A stretch of DNA of 64,000 nt from Tumebacillus amylolyticus (lineage in GTDB: Bacteria; Bacillota; Bacilli; Tumebacillales; Tumebacillaceae), in assembly GCF_016722965.1 (NCBI RefSeq), contig NZ_JAEQNB010000003.1, positions 186,001 through 250,000 of the forward strand. The letters are read 5' to 3'. The notes beneath the pieces were generated by a model. It was not told the origin of the DNA. It saw nothing but the letters and a program-made list of their open reading frames with translations, and ran no database searches. Below are positions 1 through 8,870 of the stretch, piece after piece. Positions within the stretch are counted from its first letter, which is position 1. Every line of letters starts with the position of its first letter. Made by a program: the position numbers and the translations under genes.

Positions 1-241
1 GAATCAACACTTTCGTATCCGGTAACTGCTCCCGAATTAAGCGAGTGCCTGTCACGCCGTCCACACTCGGCATACGGATGTCCATCAGCACGACGTCCGG
101 GCGAAGTTCCATCGCCATCTCGAACGCTTGCTTACCATCGCTTGCCGCCCCAACGACTTCCAGCTCATCCTCTAAGCTTAGAATCGTCTTCAACCCATCG
201 CGCATCAAGCGCTGATCATCGACTACCATTACCCGAATCAT
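1..241 (-). CDS. NarL/LuxR-family response regulator, N-terminal part
   Basis: This is the receiver domain of a two-component response regulator; the gene runs off the left edge, so the expected C-terminal LuxR-type DNA-binding domain is not visible. The protein begins MIRVMVVDDQ, with the acidic pair DD at residues 9-10 and the phospho-acceptor Asp in VLMDIRMP near residue 55, which is the NarL/DesR/LiaR pattern. Its ATG overlaps the TGA of the upstream histidine kinase by 4 bp, so the two are translationally coupled and form one system. The target genes are unknown; proximity to the polyketide-like operon makes that operon a candidate. Confidence 0.9.
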   Translation of the reverse strand, partial: MIRVMVVDDQRLMRDGLKTILSLEDELEVVGAASDGKQAFEMAMELRPDVVLMDIRMPSVDGVTGTRLIREQLPDTKVLI

Positions 242-1416
242 GCGGTTGTTCCTCCAAATCTCCACACTTGTTGTTGCAACGGGAACTGCACCTCGATACG
301 GAACCCGCCCCCCACTTCACTGCTGAATTCTACGGTGCCGCCTAACTCCGTCACACGGTCACGCATGTTGATCAGTCCAAATCCCGGCTGCACGTCAGCG
401 CTCCCGACACCATCGTCCTCGATCACCAGCCGTACTTCTTGCTCCGTACCGATCAGCCCGACGCTTGCCTTGCGCGCGTCACCGTGCCGCTTGGCGTTGG
501 TCAACGCCTCCTGCACGATTCGATAGATCGCCGGCTTCCAAGAGTCGGAAATCTGGGTGACGTCGCCCTGTACGACAAGTGTCGCGTCAAGCCCCGTCAT
601 TTTAGAGAACTCTGACATTAAGCGGCGCAAGGAATCCACCACTGTGGGAGCCTGTTTCTCGACGTGCAGAGTTCGAACCGAGAGCCGAACTTCTTGCAAA
701 GCAGACCTCGCCAATTCTTCACAGCGCAAGAGCGTTTCATAACTTTGCTCACGGTCTCGTTCCAATAATTTGCGCCCAGCTTGCAATTGAACGAGCAACG
801 CTGTCATCTTGTGACCGACGGTGTCGTGTATTTCCCGCGCAATATGGTTGCGTTCACGCACCGCCGTCATTTCCTCGACTTGCTGTGCGTAGGCTTTCAA
901 TTCTTCATAGAGCATCGCGAACTGCTGGCGCGAATCTTGGTAGTAGCGAATCAACCAACCAACAAGGCTTGCAAAGACGAAAAATCCATAGTTGAAGAGG
1001 TTGCCAAACAGCTTCACTTCGTGGACTTGCATGTATTCCACTCCGACGAACAACGCCCAGATCACCGTGACCGAACCAAACCACCACCAGAGCATCGCTT
1101 TTCGCTTCGAGGTGTAGAGCATCAACGTCATGCTCTGGATGCCATAGAACAGCAGATAGGTGTGGTCCTCCGGGTCGACGACCACGCCGAATGCAAACGC
1201 AAGCAACAGATCGGCGGTGAACATCCAGACAAATCGCTTGGGATACACCATGTACAACACATGGTTCACTGCAAACAGCATCATCCCGATCTCGATAAAC
1301 CGACGCTGATCTTCCGTGAGACCCTCATTGGTGAACAAGTAGCTGGCAGCGATGCCAACCAACATGGCGATGCGTGTCCAACTGAGCAACGACATCGACG
1401 ACAGGGTGCGGGTCAA
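238..1416 (-). CDS. NarL-type (HisKA_3) sensor histidine kinase
   Basis: Membrane sensor kinase partnered with the response regulator that overlaps its 3' end. The N-terminal ~160 residues hold about five or six hydrophobic helices with short loops, as in DesK/LiaS-type intramembrane sensors. Then come a short coiled coil, the HisKA_3 box REIHDTVGHK (phospho-His about residue 197) and a HATPase_c domain with DDGVGS and GFGLINM. I chose the TTG at 1416 (392 aa): AAGGAGGAG sits 6 bp before it. An in-frame GTG at 1479 has no ribosome site and lies upstream of, or at, the likely transcription start (possible -10 at 1482-1487). The inducing signal is unknown; a membrane or acyl-chain signal would fit the neighbouring fatty-acid-like operon, but that is inference. 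Confidence 0.9.
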   Translation of the reverse strand: MTRTLSSMSLLSWTRIAMLVGIAASYLFTNEGLTEDQRRFIEIGMMLFAVNHVLYMVYPKRFVWMFTADLLLAFAFGVVVDPEDHTYLLFYGIQSMTLMLYTSKRKAMLWWWFGSVTVIWALFVGVEYMQVHEVKLFGNLFNYGFFVFASLVGWLIRYYQDSRQQFAMLYEELKAYAQQVEEMTAVRERNHIAREIHDTVGHKMTALLVQLQAGRKLLERDREQSYETLLRCEELARSALQEVRLSVRTLHVEKQAPTVVDSLRRLMSEFSKMTGLDATLVVQGDVTQISDSWKPAIYRIVQEALTNAKRHGDARKASVGLIGTEQEVRLVIEDDGVGSADVQPGFGLINMRDRVTELGGTVEFSSEVGGGFRIEVQFPLQQQVWRFGGTTA

Positions 1417-1481
1417 AACGGACTCCTCCTTCGGAAACACAAACTCCGCAAACTTCTCAGAAAAAAACTCCTCTTTCACCT

Positions 1482-1490
1482 ATTTTAACA
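1482..1490 (-). promoter_or_regulatory. Possible extended -10 promoter for the two-component pair
   Basis: On the minus strand the gap between the ketosynthase gene and the kinase contains TGTTAAAAT, an extended -10 (TG-N-TAAAAT). No good -35 is seen. Transcription would start near 1475, downstream of the GTG at 1479, which supports the TTG start at 1416. Confidence 0.35.
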
Positions 1491-1533
1491 AAACGGGTGC
1501 AAGAGGAGAATAGTGATATTAAAACTCTATAGT

Positions 1534-3996
1534 TTACTTTTCGTAACGACCGATGACAAGCGATTGATAGTTCCCGCCGAAGGAGAAGGAAGAAACAAGC
1601 GCATGTTGGACAGCCCTCTCACGGTTGCTGCCGATCACGAGGTCGAGACCTTCTGCTTCAGAGAATGCTTGCTCCACACCCGGAATCTGCGGGATGTTGT
1701 TTCGCTCAATCGCATACAGTGCGCTGAGTGCGCCAAGCATCCCGGAGGACGCGAGCGCTTCCCCGAAGTAGCCTTTCGGAGCGGAGACAGGTGCTTTGTT
1801 GCCAATGACTTGGCGCAGAGCACGCGCTTCCGCCGTATCGAACACGCGATTTCCGCTTGCCGATGCCGCGACATAGTCGACTTGGTCAAAGGTCAGGCCC
1901 GCTTCTTGGACTGCCAATTCGAACGACTTCGCCCACTCTTCCCCTTTGCGACTGACGCGCGCAGGTCCCGAGGAGTCGGAGGTCAGACCGAATCCTTTGA
2001 GTTCGCCGTAAACTTTCGCGCCGCGAGCCAGCGCCGACTCTTCGCTCTCGACGACGAAGGCCACGCATGCTTCACCGAGCACGGTGCCGTCCAGCCCCGC
2101 GCCAAACGGCTTCGAGGAGTTGCCGGCGGTCAAGTACCCCGGCACGCGGGAGTGACCCGCGACCATCGTTTCATTAAATTCATCGCCCGTGACGACGATG
2201 ACAGCGTCCGCATCGCCGTACTGGATCAGTTGGGTGGCATAGAACAGGGCGTTGATCCCGGCCGTGCCTCCCGAAGTGATCGTTGTGGTCGGGCCTTTGA
2301 TCTTGAAGTTCAAGCAGATGTGCCCAGCCGCTGCGTTCATGACGGTGTTCGGGAACAGCAGGGCTTCCGCCGCTTCCGCCCCTTTCAAGATCACAGTGCG
2401 ATTGAACGCTTCGACCGTTTTCAGCGGACCCGTGCCCGTGGCGAACAGGACGCCGACGCGCTCCGAATTTTTGCTGTCGATCTTCAGTTTTGCATCGTCG
2501 AGTGCCATCTTGGTGACGGCGGTCGCTTGCTTGCCGAGGTCGTCCATGCGGCGCAACAGAGCCGGATTGACCAATTTGCGGTACGGCACTTCCGGGATTT
2601 GCGCACCATGCGTGGAAACGTAACGCTCGGTGTCAAAGTTCTCAATCGCCGAGAACGTGTTCTCTCCCGCTTGGAACTTCGCGAACAATTCTTCCGCATT
2701 CGCAGAGTTGCCCGCCAGTGCGCCCAGGCCGGTGATCAGCGCGCGTTTTTTCGCCGGGACTGCCGGAACTTCGCGGTCTTGCTTGAATTTTCCGAGCAAG
2801 AGCGACGCGTTGTTGCCGCCAAACGCGAAGGAGTTGGACATGACGGTGTCGAGTTCCTTGGTGCGTCCTGTGTCGCGCACGAAGTCGAGTTCTTTGAACT
2901 TGTCCGCTTCATGGTCGAAGTTGATCGTCGCCGGAATGAACGAATCGTTGATCGCGAGGACGGAGATAACGCCCTCCGATGCACCCGCCGCACCCAACAT
3001 ATGACCGATCATCGACTTGGTCGAGGACACCGGCACATCATGACCGAACAGCGTGCGCACACCGATTGGCTCCGAAGAGTCGTTGGCGTTCGTCCCGGTG
3101 CCGTGACCGTTGACATAGTCAACCGCGGTTTCAGGGAGGGCCGCTTTTTCCAACGTACGGCGCATCGAGCGCATGCCGCCCGCACCTGCTGGGTCCGGAG
3201 CGGTGATGTGGTACGCATCCGCCGACAGCGCGTAGCTGAGCACTTCACCGAGGATCGTAGCCCCTCGTTCAAGAGCGAGATCCATGCGTTCGAGGAGCAA
3301 CACGCCCGCGCCTTCACCGATGTTCAAGCCATTCGACTTAGAGAACGGAGCGCACGGTTCCGGTGCAAGAGCGCCCAGCGTGTTGAAGCCGCTCATCGAC
3401 AGACGGCAGAGCGGGTCAACCCCGCCTGCGAACATCGCGTCCGCTTTGCCGCTGCGGATGATGTCTGCCGCGTAGCCGATGGAGTTCGTCCCCGCTGCGC
3501 AAGCGTTGGAGATGACGCTTTTCGGCCCTTTAAGTTTCATGTAGTGGGAAACGCTGTCCACCGGAATGTGGATGACGTAGTTGTAGAGCAAGCTCGGGTC
3601 GGCGTTTTCGATGCCTTCCTTCACCCATTGTTCGTGGAATTGCTCGCCGCTGCGCATGCCGCCAAGCGACGTGCCGAGGATGACCCCGACACGGTACGGA
3701 TCGCTTGCAGCGAGGTCATACTTGGCAACTTGAGCCGCTTCGCGGGCAGCGATGATCGAGAGCTGACCCGCGATGTCGTACTTTTCGGCTTCTTTGGGAG
3801 CGAAGTGATCGTCCGGGTTGTACCCGTCGATTTCGCCTGCATATTCCGTGTTGATCCCGGACATCGGGATCGTGGACACCAAGCGAATTCCGCTTTTGTT
3901 GTCCGTGACGTTGCGCCAGAATTCTTCGACGTTTTTGCCGTTGGCGCAGATAATCCCGATGCCAGTTACGACGACGCGGTCTTTGTAGTTGGACAT
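1534..3996 (-). CDS. Fused ketosynthase / chain-length-factor-like protein (KS-KS0)
   Basis: Single 820-aa chain with two complete beta-ketoacyl synthase folds. The first (residues 1-405) has the full triad: Cys166 in SNACAAGT, His298 in NGHGTGT and His332 in MIGHMLG. The second (about 415-820) keeps the fold but has Gly577 where Cys is expected (SGGTAG), AASASGN in place of GHGTG, and Glu in place of the last His. That is the layout of a type II polyketide KS-alpha and chain length factor, normally two separate subunits, joined here by a short linker. Predicted role: decarboxylative Claisen elongation of acyl-ACP with the second half setting chain length. It is the last gene of a tight operon (21 bp after the GcvT-like gene). 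Similarity to FabF alone would miss the duplication. Product unknown. Confidence 0.92.
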   Translation of the reverse strand: MSNYKDRVVVTGIGIICANGKNVEEFWRNVTDNKSGIRLVSTIPMSGINTEYAGEIDGYNPDDHFAPKEAEKYDIAGQLSIIAAREAAQVAKYDLAASDPYRVGVILGTSLGGMRSGEQFHEQWVKEGIENADPSLLYNYVIHIPVDSVSHYMKLKGPKSVISNACAAGTNSIGYAADIIRSGKADAMFAGGVDPLCRLSMSGFNTLGALAPEPCAPFSKSNGLNIGEGAGVLLLERMDLALERGATILGEVLSYALSADAYHITAPDPAGAGGMRSMRRTLEKAALPETAVDYVNGHGTGTNANDSSEPIGVRTLFGHDVPVSSTKSMIGHMLGAAGASEGVISVLAINDSFIPATINFDHEADKFKELDFVRDTGRTKELDTVMSNSFAFGGNNASLLLGKFKQDREVPAVPAKKRALITGLGALAGNSANAEELFAKFQAGENTFSAIENFDTERYVSTHGAQIPEVPYRKLVNPALLRRMDDLGKQATAVTKMALDDAKLKIDSKNSERVGVLFATGTGPLKTVEAFNRTVILKGAEAAEALLFPNTVMNAAAGHICLNFKIKGPTTTITSGGTAGINALFYATQLIQYGDADAVIVVTGDEFNETMVAGHSRVPGYLTAGNSSKPFGAGLDGTVLGEACVAFVVESEESALARGAKVYGELKGFGLTSDSSGPARVSRKGEEWAKSFELAVQEAGLTFDQVDYVAASASGNRVFDTAEARALRQVIGNKAPVSAPKGYFGEALASSGMLGALSALYAIERNNIPQIPGVEQAFSEAEGLDLVIGSNRERAVQHALVSSFSFGGNYQSLVIGRYEK

Positions 3997-4017
3997 GAGT
4001 TCACTGACCCTCCGTTC

Positions 4018-5115
4018 TTATGCGATTTTGATCGCCCAGGACTTCGGCAGGATGTACGGAGAGGAGATGGTGTTGATCGTCACACGCTCACCTGCTTGGT
4101 TTTGTGCTTGCAGTGCGATACCGGAGACAGCGAACAGTTCGTCGACCAATGCAAGGCCGAGTTTCTTGCCCAGTGCGCCGGAGTTGCGAACTTGGAGCAC
4201 GGTGCCGATCGTCTCATCTTCGAGGACGACAGAGTCTTGCTCGCTCAGTTCGCCTTCTTCGATCGAGAAACCGACGATGCGGCGGTTGACGCCGTCGCCA
4301 CGCTTCGCATCGAGCGCGTCACGGCCGACGAAGTTTTCCTTATAGAAGGAAACCACCCATTCCAGAGACGATTCGAACACGTTCAGGCCTTCGGTTTCGA
4401 CCAGTACGTTCGGCTGGCGAACTTCGAGCATTGCGATTTCCAGCGTGCTGTGTCCGACCGCTTTCACCGGGTAGGAAGCCGCATCATGAGCCACAAGTTT
4501 CTCCCACAGTGCAACTGCCGCATCGTTTGCGAGCAGAACTTTGTAGCCGTATTCACCGGTTACACCGTTGCGGAACAACAGCGCTTCAGAGCCTTCGATT
4601 TCCGTTGCGACGAACGCTTGGAACGGGAGCAGGGAAATGTCGTAATCGATCAGGGAAGCCGCTGCTTTCCAAGAGTACGGGCCTTCGAATGCGATCAGCG
4701 CGTAGTCATCGGAGAGGTCGGTGATTTCCACTTCGTCCGTCTTGCGCTCTTGCAGCCATGCGCCGACCGCATCGCGGCCGTTGACGGAGGTTTCGATGAT
4801 GATGCTTTCTTCCTTTTTGTGCAAAGTGACCGCGTCGATGACGTTGCCTTCCTCGTTCAGAAGCAGGGTGAAAATCGATTTTTCAACGTCGAGGAACTCG
4901 ATGTCCTTGGTAACCAGTTCGTTCAAGAAGTTGACGTGCTCATCGCCGCCGACTTCGAACTTGCCGACTGCCGACAAGTCGTAGATGCCAATGCCGTTGC
5001 GGAGTGCGTCGTACTCTTCGCCCTCGGTGGTGTACGTTGCGACGACCGCGTGGCCCCCTACTTCGATCAAGTTGCCGTTTGCCTGGGTTGCTTGGGTCAG
5101 GATGGAGGTTTTCAT
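4018..5115 (-). CDS. GcvT/YgfZ-like folate-binding-fold protein
   Basis: A 365-aa protein of the aminomethyltransferase (glycine-cleavage T protein) fold. It shows the N-terminal pattern LRNGIGIYDLS (as GcvT 'R..a.l.dls'), a middle VTGEYGYKVLL matching the GcvT GYTGEDGFE motif, and a C-terminal barrel with SFYKENFVGRDAL. Real GcvT is followed by gcvPA/gcvPB; none is here. Instead the gene lies between the GNAT fusion gene (19 bp) and the KS fusion gene (21 bp). It therefore probably serves the biosynthetic pathway, perhaps as a tetrahydrofolate-dependent C1 enzyme or a structural relative. I started at the ATG with AGAGGAG upstream; an in-frame extension of 35 codons overlaps the previous gene and lacks a ribosome site. 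Confidence 0.8.
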   Translation of the reverse strand: MKTSILTQATQANGNLIEVGGHAVVATYTTEGEEYDALRNGIGIYDLSAVGKFEVGGDEHVNFLNELVTKDIEFLDVEKSIFTLLLNEEGNVIDAVTLHKKEESIIIETSVNGRDAVGAWLQERKTDEVEITDLSDDYALIAFEGPYSWKAAASLIDYDISLLPFQAFVATEIEGSEALLFRNGVTGEYGYKVLLANDAAVALWEKLVAHDAASYPVKAVGHSTLEIAMLEVRQPNVLVETEGLNVFESSLEWVVSFYKENFVGRDALDAKRGDGVNRRIVGFSIEEGELSEQDSVVLEDETIGTVLQVRNSGALGKKLGLALVDELFAVSGIALQAQNQAGERVTINTISSPYILPKSWAIKIA

Positions 5116-5134
5116 GAGTGTTGTTTCTCCTCTC

Positions 5135-8100
5135 TTACTGTTCCGAAAGTTGTAAAAAGCGCATCGCGTCTTCCTTCGATTCACAGAAAGCCACGTAGAT
5201 CGTATGGGTTTGTTGCACATCTCGTTGGACCATCGCCAGTTGCAAGCCTTTGTCCGCCATCTCGATCACGGTCAGGAACGCATCGTCCTGCGGGGACCAA
5301 GCGGCGGCGTAGATGCCTTTGCCCAGTTCCAGCACCGTCCGCGCTTCGCCGTAGACACGGCGGGAATTGCGCGATTCGGTGAGTTGGTGGTGGCCCACAT
5401 GATTCCAATAATGAACGGTCTTCGCCGTTTTCTTCTCGCCATGTCCGTTCCAGAACAGTTGCCAGCCGAAGTTTACCGCTTCGTGCAGGGCGGCGGTGTC
5501 TGCGGCGCGCATCTCCATGCGCAGAAGCGGGCTGCCCGGCAGTACCAGATAGTCCACTTCGTAACGGTCGGAGTTCAAATGCACCCCTTGCCAGGTCTGA
5601 CCGCTCTCTTCACGCTCGACCGGCTCCCCTGTGAACGCCTGCTGGTGGATGTCATAGAACAGCACCCCGTGGCGGATCGGGTCTACCGCTTGGTCCATCC
5701 ATTGCGGATGGAACCCGCACGGTGCGTTGTAGTTCGTCCCGTGGTTTTTGAGTTTCGGGTAATTGGAACTCACGGTCTCGAGGCGGTTGTACTTCAAGCT
5801 CGTGATGGCGCCTTGGAAGTGCGGAGCTACAGTGACCGTCAACACGCCATTGTCGATCTCGTAGACTTCGGCCCCGCCGGATTTTTTCGTTTGTACGTGG
5901 ACGGTGCTCTCCGTCGGGACGACGGTGAGGGCGAACGATTTCTCCACGTTCAGGCCGCGTGTGTCATTTTCAAACGCCAGCACGCCGTCGAGGATGGACA
6001 AGCCTGCGAGGTCCGGGAGTTCGAACAGCACTTCTTGAGGTGCATCCGCTTGGATGCCGTCGAGTTTCACGCTTTGCGCGTGGTTCAGCGCGGGGAGACG
6101 CAGCGTGAGCGTGCCGTCGACTTTTTTCAAGAGGCGGGAACTGACTTCGGCGCGCAGAGTGTGCAGCGCGGCGTCGCTTGGGAGAAGCGACGGCGAGAGG
6201 AGATTCAGTTCCACGCGGTCGTACGTCGGAAGCGTCGGAGCCGTGTGACCCGATTGTGCTTGCCAGAGGCGTTCGACTTCGCGAGCGCCGCCGTAGCCGA
6301 GGACGTAGGAGTGAACGGCCACAGGCGGTTGGGTCTTCCAAAACGTCTTGCCCCCCTTGCCGCTCGGGCGACCGTGGAAGGTCAGCGCCGGCATGAAGCG
6401 CATGCCGTAATGAACGCTGCGCACATCCCCGTGCCAGAGCATCCCGACGGTGCTCTCCGCACTGTCAAACGCCGTCCAGTTCGCGGCGTATGCATCGGGG
6501 TCCGATGGGAATTCAAGATCGTTGACCCATTCGTAGTCGAGCATGCCGTACGGGAACACGGAGTCAAGCACCGTGCTGTGAATCGTACCGCCTTGAAGCG
6601 GAACGGAGACCGATGTGTCGCGCAGGAGACAGAACGGATAGATCTTGAGCGGATGTTGGTCCGGTGTATAGTCTTCGATGCGCACTTGGCGGTCTTCGGT
6701 GAAGGAGATTCTGCGGACGAGCGTTCTGCCGTCTGCGCGGGTTTCCTTGATGAGAAGTGCTGCTCCGTGTGTATCGTCCATCCACTCCAAGGAGCGGGTT
6801 CCCGACTCGCGGATGCCGTTTTGGAACGGGAAGCCGAGGTCCGGCCACGCTTCTTGCACCAACTCTTGCCCAGTTTGGCGGTCGTAGAGATGCAGGTTAC
6901 CTGTGCGGGTGTCGACTTGCACGGAAAGCCACGCACTGTCGAGAACTTCACGGTTTCCGGTGGCATAGCGCACCGGTTTTTGCGGAGCTGTCACCGGAAT
7001 TTGCAGTTCTTGTGAGCCGCACTCTCCGCCTTCTTTGGCGAAAAGTCGTGCTTGCAAACGGCCGAGACCTGTGCGCAAACCGGTCACATGCAGCGGAACT
7101 TGCACCTGTTCACCCGCCGGCAGCACCACTTGAGCGGTAGAAGCACTCGCGAGCAGTACATGGTTGGGTTCGAGGTTGTCGAGCAAGAGCAGCCCTTCAA
7201 TCTCACGTGCGGTGTGGTTCGTCAGCAGGAGGCTTCCTTCCAACGCTTCACCGCTGAGGATCGAGCCGCCGCCGTTCTCAATCGAGACTTGCGGGCGAAC
7301 TTCTACCAAAGTCTCGAAGTCAAAATGGATGACGTCAAACTCCAACTCCGTGCGCAGAGAGACATCTCCCGGCGTGCCGAAGCAGAGCGGTTCGTCCCAC
7401 GTGATACTCTCACCCGGAGCCAGTTCGCGTTCGGAGAGACCGTTGTGGTAGATCATCTCTTCGCCACCCAGCGTCGTGCGAAACTTCACCGTGGCGGTCT
7501 CCTCCGACAAGTTCTGGCACTCGAAGCGAACGGCGCCTTGCTGTCCGACCACGAGTTGCGGCGAATCCACCACGTGGTGGAAGAAGCGAACGTACGGGGA
7601 GTCGATCATGACGACTTTTTCCGTGCGCAGGTCCAGCCAGAACGTGTACTTGCGGTCCCCGAACTGGAATTTGTTCTCCATCACGCGCATGCCGTGGACA
7701 TGCAGTGCGTCTTCCTCGCCGCTGCGGACGTTGTCAGAACCTACCATGCCCTTCCAGCCGACTTGCGCGAACCGCTCGTTGATGTCTTGGCGGACGTGCT
7801 TCAAGCCTTCGCGCACGTATTTGATCAAGTACGGCAAGTAACTGCGCAACTTGATCTGGCCGTCGTTGACCATGTATTCCAGACCGCTGCGGTACATCCC
7901 GATGCGCTTGTAGAGCGCAAGGGCCGATTGGTTGGTCATGTACACCGTTGCGTCGATGTAGTCGTACCCCATCTGCAACAGGCGCACCGCCGCGTCGGAG
8001 AAAAAGCGACCGGTCAGCGGACCTTGGCGGTATTCGGGATGAATCAGCAACTCGACGGCAAAAATCGCGTTGTCTTCGCACATCATCTGGATGTTGCGGT

Positions 8101-8356
8101 TGGCGAAATAGAGGATGCCGATGATGTCTTGGTCATACTCCATGACCATGAACAGCGCGATGTTTTGTTCGTCAAAAAAGCGCTCGACATCGCTCGCTTG
8201 TAAAATTTCACCGGGCGGTGTCGTGCCCGAGCCGACCCGGTTGTGAAACGCAAACTGGTTCATGAACGCGGCGATGCGCGCCGCTTCTTCCCGACCGCAG
8301 GGGCGAATCCCGATGCGGTCCTGCGCGGTGGTTTCGGAGGGCGACGCCGTAGACAT
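5135..8356 (-). CDS. Large GNAT N-acyltransferase fused to beta-sandwich and mutarotase-like domains
   Basis: A 1073-aa protein with no signal peptide or membrane helix. Residues ~15-200 look like a GNAT acyltransferase: VELLIHPEYRQGPLTGRFF fits the acetyl-CoA pyrophosphate-binding region, and NQSALALYKRIGM is the typical C-terminal strand-helix. Residues ~210-480 are strand-rich, with repeated immunoglobulin-like patterns (NLSEETATVKF, NHTAREIEGLLLL). Residues ~480-1070 are also strand-rich, ending in a region that resembles galactose-mutarotase-like sandwiches of carbohydrate enzymes (APHFQGAITSLKYN; NHGTNYNAPCGFHP). I do not recognise a named family for the whole chain. Starting at ATG 8356 puts GAGAGG 5 bp upstream; a GTG four codons earlier is poorly placed. 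Located mid-operon, it may transfer an acyl or acetyl group to the polyketide product or to a sugar or amine acceptor. That role is inference. Confidence 0.75.
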   Translation of the reverse strand: MSTASPSETTAQDRIGIRPCGREEAARIAAFMNQFAFHNRVGSGTTPPGEILQASDVERFFDEQNIALFMVMEYDQDIIGILYFANRNIQMMCEDNAIFAVELLIHPEYRQGPLTGRFFSDAAVRLLQMGYDYIDATVYMTNQSALALYKRIGMYRSGLEYMVNDGQIKLRSYLPYLIKYVREGLKHVRQDINERFAQVGWKGMVGSDNVRSGEEDALHVHGMRVMENKFQFGDRKYTFWLDLRTEKVVMIDSPYVRFFHHVVDSPQLVVGQQGAVRFECQNLSEETATVKFRTTLGGEEMIYHNGLSERELAPGESITWDEPLCFGTPGDVSLRTELEFDVIHFDFETLVEVRPQVSIENGGGSILSGEALEGSLLLTNHTAREIEGLLLLDNLEPNHVLLASASTAQVVLPAGEQVQVPLHVTGLRTGLGRLQARLFAKEGGECGSQELQIPVTAPQKPVRYATGNREVLDSAWLSVQVDTRTGNLHLYDRQTGQELVQEAWPDLGFPFQNGIRESGTRSLEWMDDTHGAALLIKETRADGRTLVRRISFTEDRQVRIEDYTPDQHPLKIYPFCLLRDTSVSVPLQGGTIHSTVLDSVFPYGMLDYEWVNDLEFPSDPDAYAANWTAFDSAESTVGMLWHGDVRSVHYGMRFMPALTFHGRPSGKGGKTFWKTQPPVAVHSYVLGYGGAREVERLWQAQSGHTAPTLPTYDRVELNLLSPSLLPSDAALHTLRAEVSSRLLKKVDGTLTLRLPALNHAQSVKLDGIQADAPQEVLFELPDLAGLSILDGVLAFENDTRGLNVEKSFALTVVPTESTVHVQTKKSGGAEVYEIDNGVLTVTVAPHFQGAITSLKYNRLETVSSNYPKLKNHGTNYNAPCGFHPQWMDQAVDPIRHGVLFYDIHQQAFTGEPVEREESGQTWQGVHLNSDRYEVDYLVLPGSPLLRMEMRAADTAALHEAVNFGWQLFWNGHGEKKTAKTVHYWNHVGHHQLTESRNSRRVYGEARTVLELGKGIYAAAWSPQDDAFLTVIEMADKGLQLAMVQRDVQQTHTIYVAFCESKEDAMRFLQLSEQ

Positions 8357-8371
8357 AGAACCTCTCACCCC

Positions 8372-8863
8372 TTACGCTTCTTCGCCCGCATCCGGACGCT
8401 TGGAGACAGAGATCGTACCTTCGACGACTTTGTCCTTGCCCACGTATGCAGCGACTTTGACCATCGTCAGCAGACCGACGGAACGGCCAAACGAGACTTT
8501 CAACTCCAATTGATCGCCCGGCACAACCGGACGCATGAATTTGATGTCACGGATGGAAACGAGATAGCCCACGAGCCCGGCGGGATCGAGCGCTTCGGTG
8601 ACGCCGGCCGCTTTCGCTTCTTCAATCGCTCCGGTGCCCGAGACGACGGCGATCAATTGAGCGAGCGACTCGATGATGAGGACGCCCGGCATGATCGATT
8701 CGCTCGGGAAGTGGCCTTGGAAGTACGGCTCGGAAACGGTGACGTTTTTCAAACCCGTACCGCTCTTGCCCGGATCGAGTTCCACGACGCGGTCCAAGAG
8801 CAGGAACGGCCAGCGGTGCGGGATCAGGTTGCGGATCTCATCCGCGTTCATAATCGTTTTCAC
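8372..8863 (-). CDS. FabZ/FabA-like beta-hydroxyacyl-ACP dehydratase
   Basis: A 163-aa hot-dog dehydratase that should convert beta-hydroxyacyl-ACP to the trans-2-enoyl form. It shows the FabZ substrate motif IPHRWPFLLLDRV near residue 14, catalytic His51 in QGHFPSES and the acidic catalytic residue Glu65 in LIIESLAQ. I prefer the GTG at 8863 (GGAG 10 bp upstream, inside the end of the acp gene) over the ATG four codons later, which has no spaced ribosome site. It follows the ACP gene by 7 bp. With a ketoreductase but no enoyl reductase in the operon, it implies a product that keeps double bonds. Confidence 0.9.
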   Translation of the reverse strand: MKTIMNADEIRNLIPHRWPFLLLDRVVELDPGKSGTGLKNVTVSEPYFQGHFPSESIMPGVLIIESLAQLIAVVSGTGAIEEAKAAGVTEALDPAGLVGYLVSIRDIKFMRPVVPGDQLELKVSFGRSVGLLTMVKVAAYVGKDKVVEGTISVSKRPDAGEEA

Positions 8864-8870
8864 AGTGAGA

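Noticed and set aside
4018-5115. Glycine cleavage system T protein as a housekeeping call
   Set aside because: No gcvPA, gcvPB or gcvH genes are near, and the gene is packed inside the polyketide-like operon.
1513-5382. Very long plus-strand open frame (about 1289 codons) opposite the KS and GcvT-like genes
   Set aside because: It mirrors the codon pattern of the GC-rich minus-strand genes, has Arg/His/Phe-rich composition without domains, and crosses two real genes with clear catalytic motifs.
5204-8203. Long plus-strand frames opposite the 1073-aa GNAT fusion gene
   Set aside because: Same shadow effect; no ribosome sites, no recognisable domains, and the opposite strand is a coherent protein.
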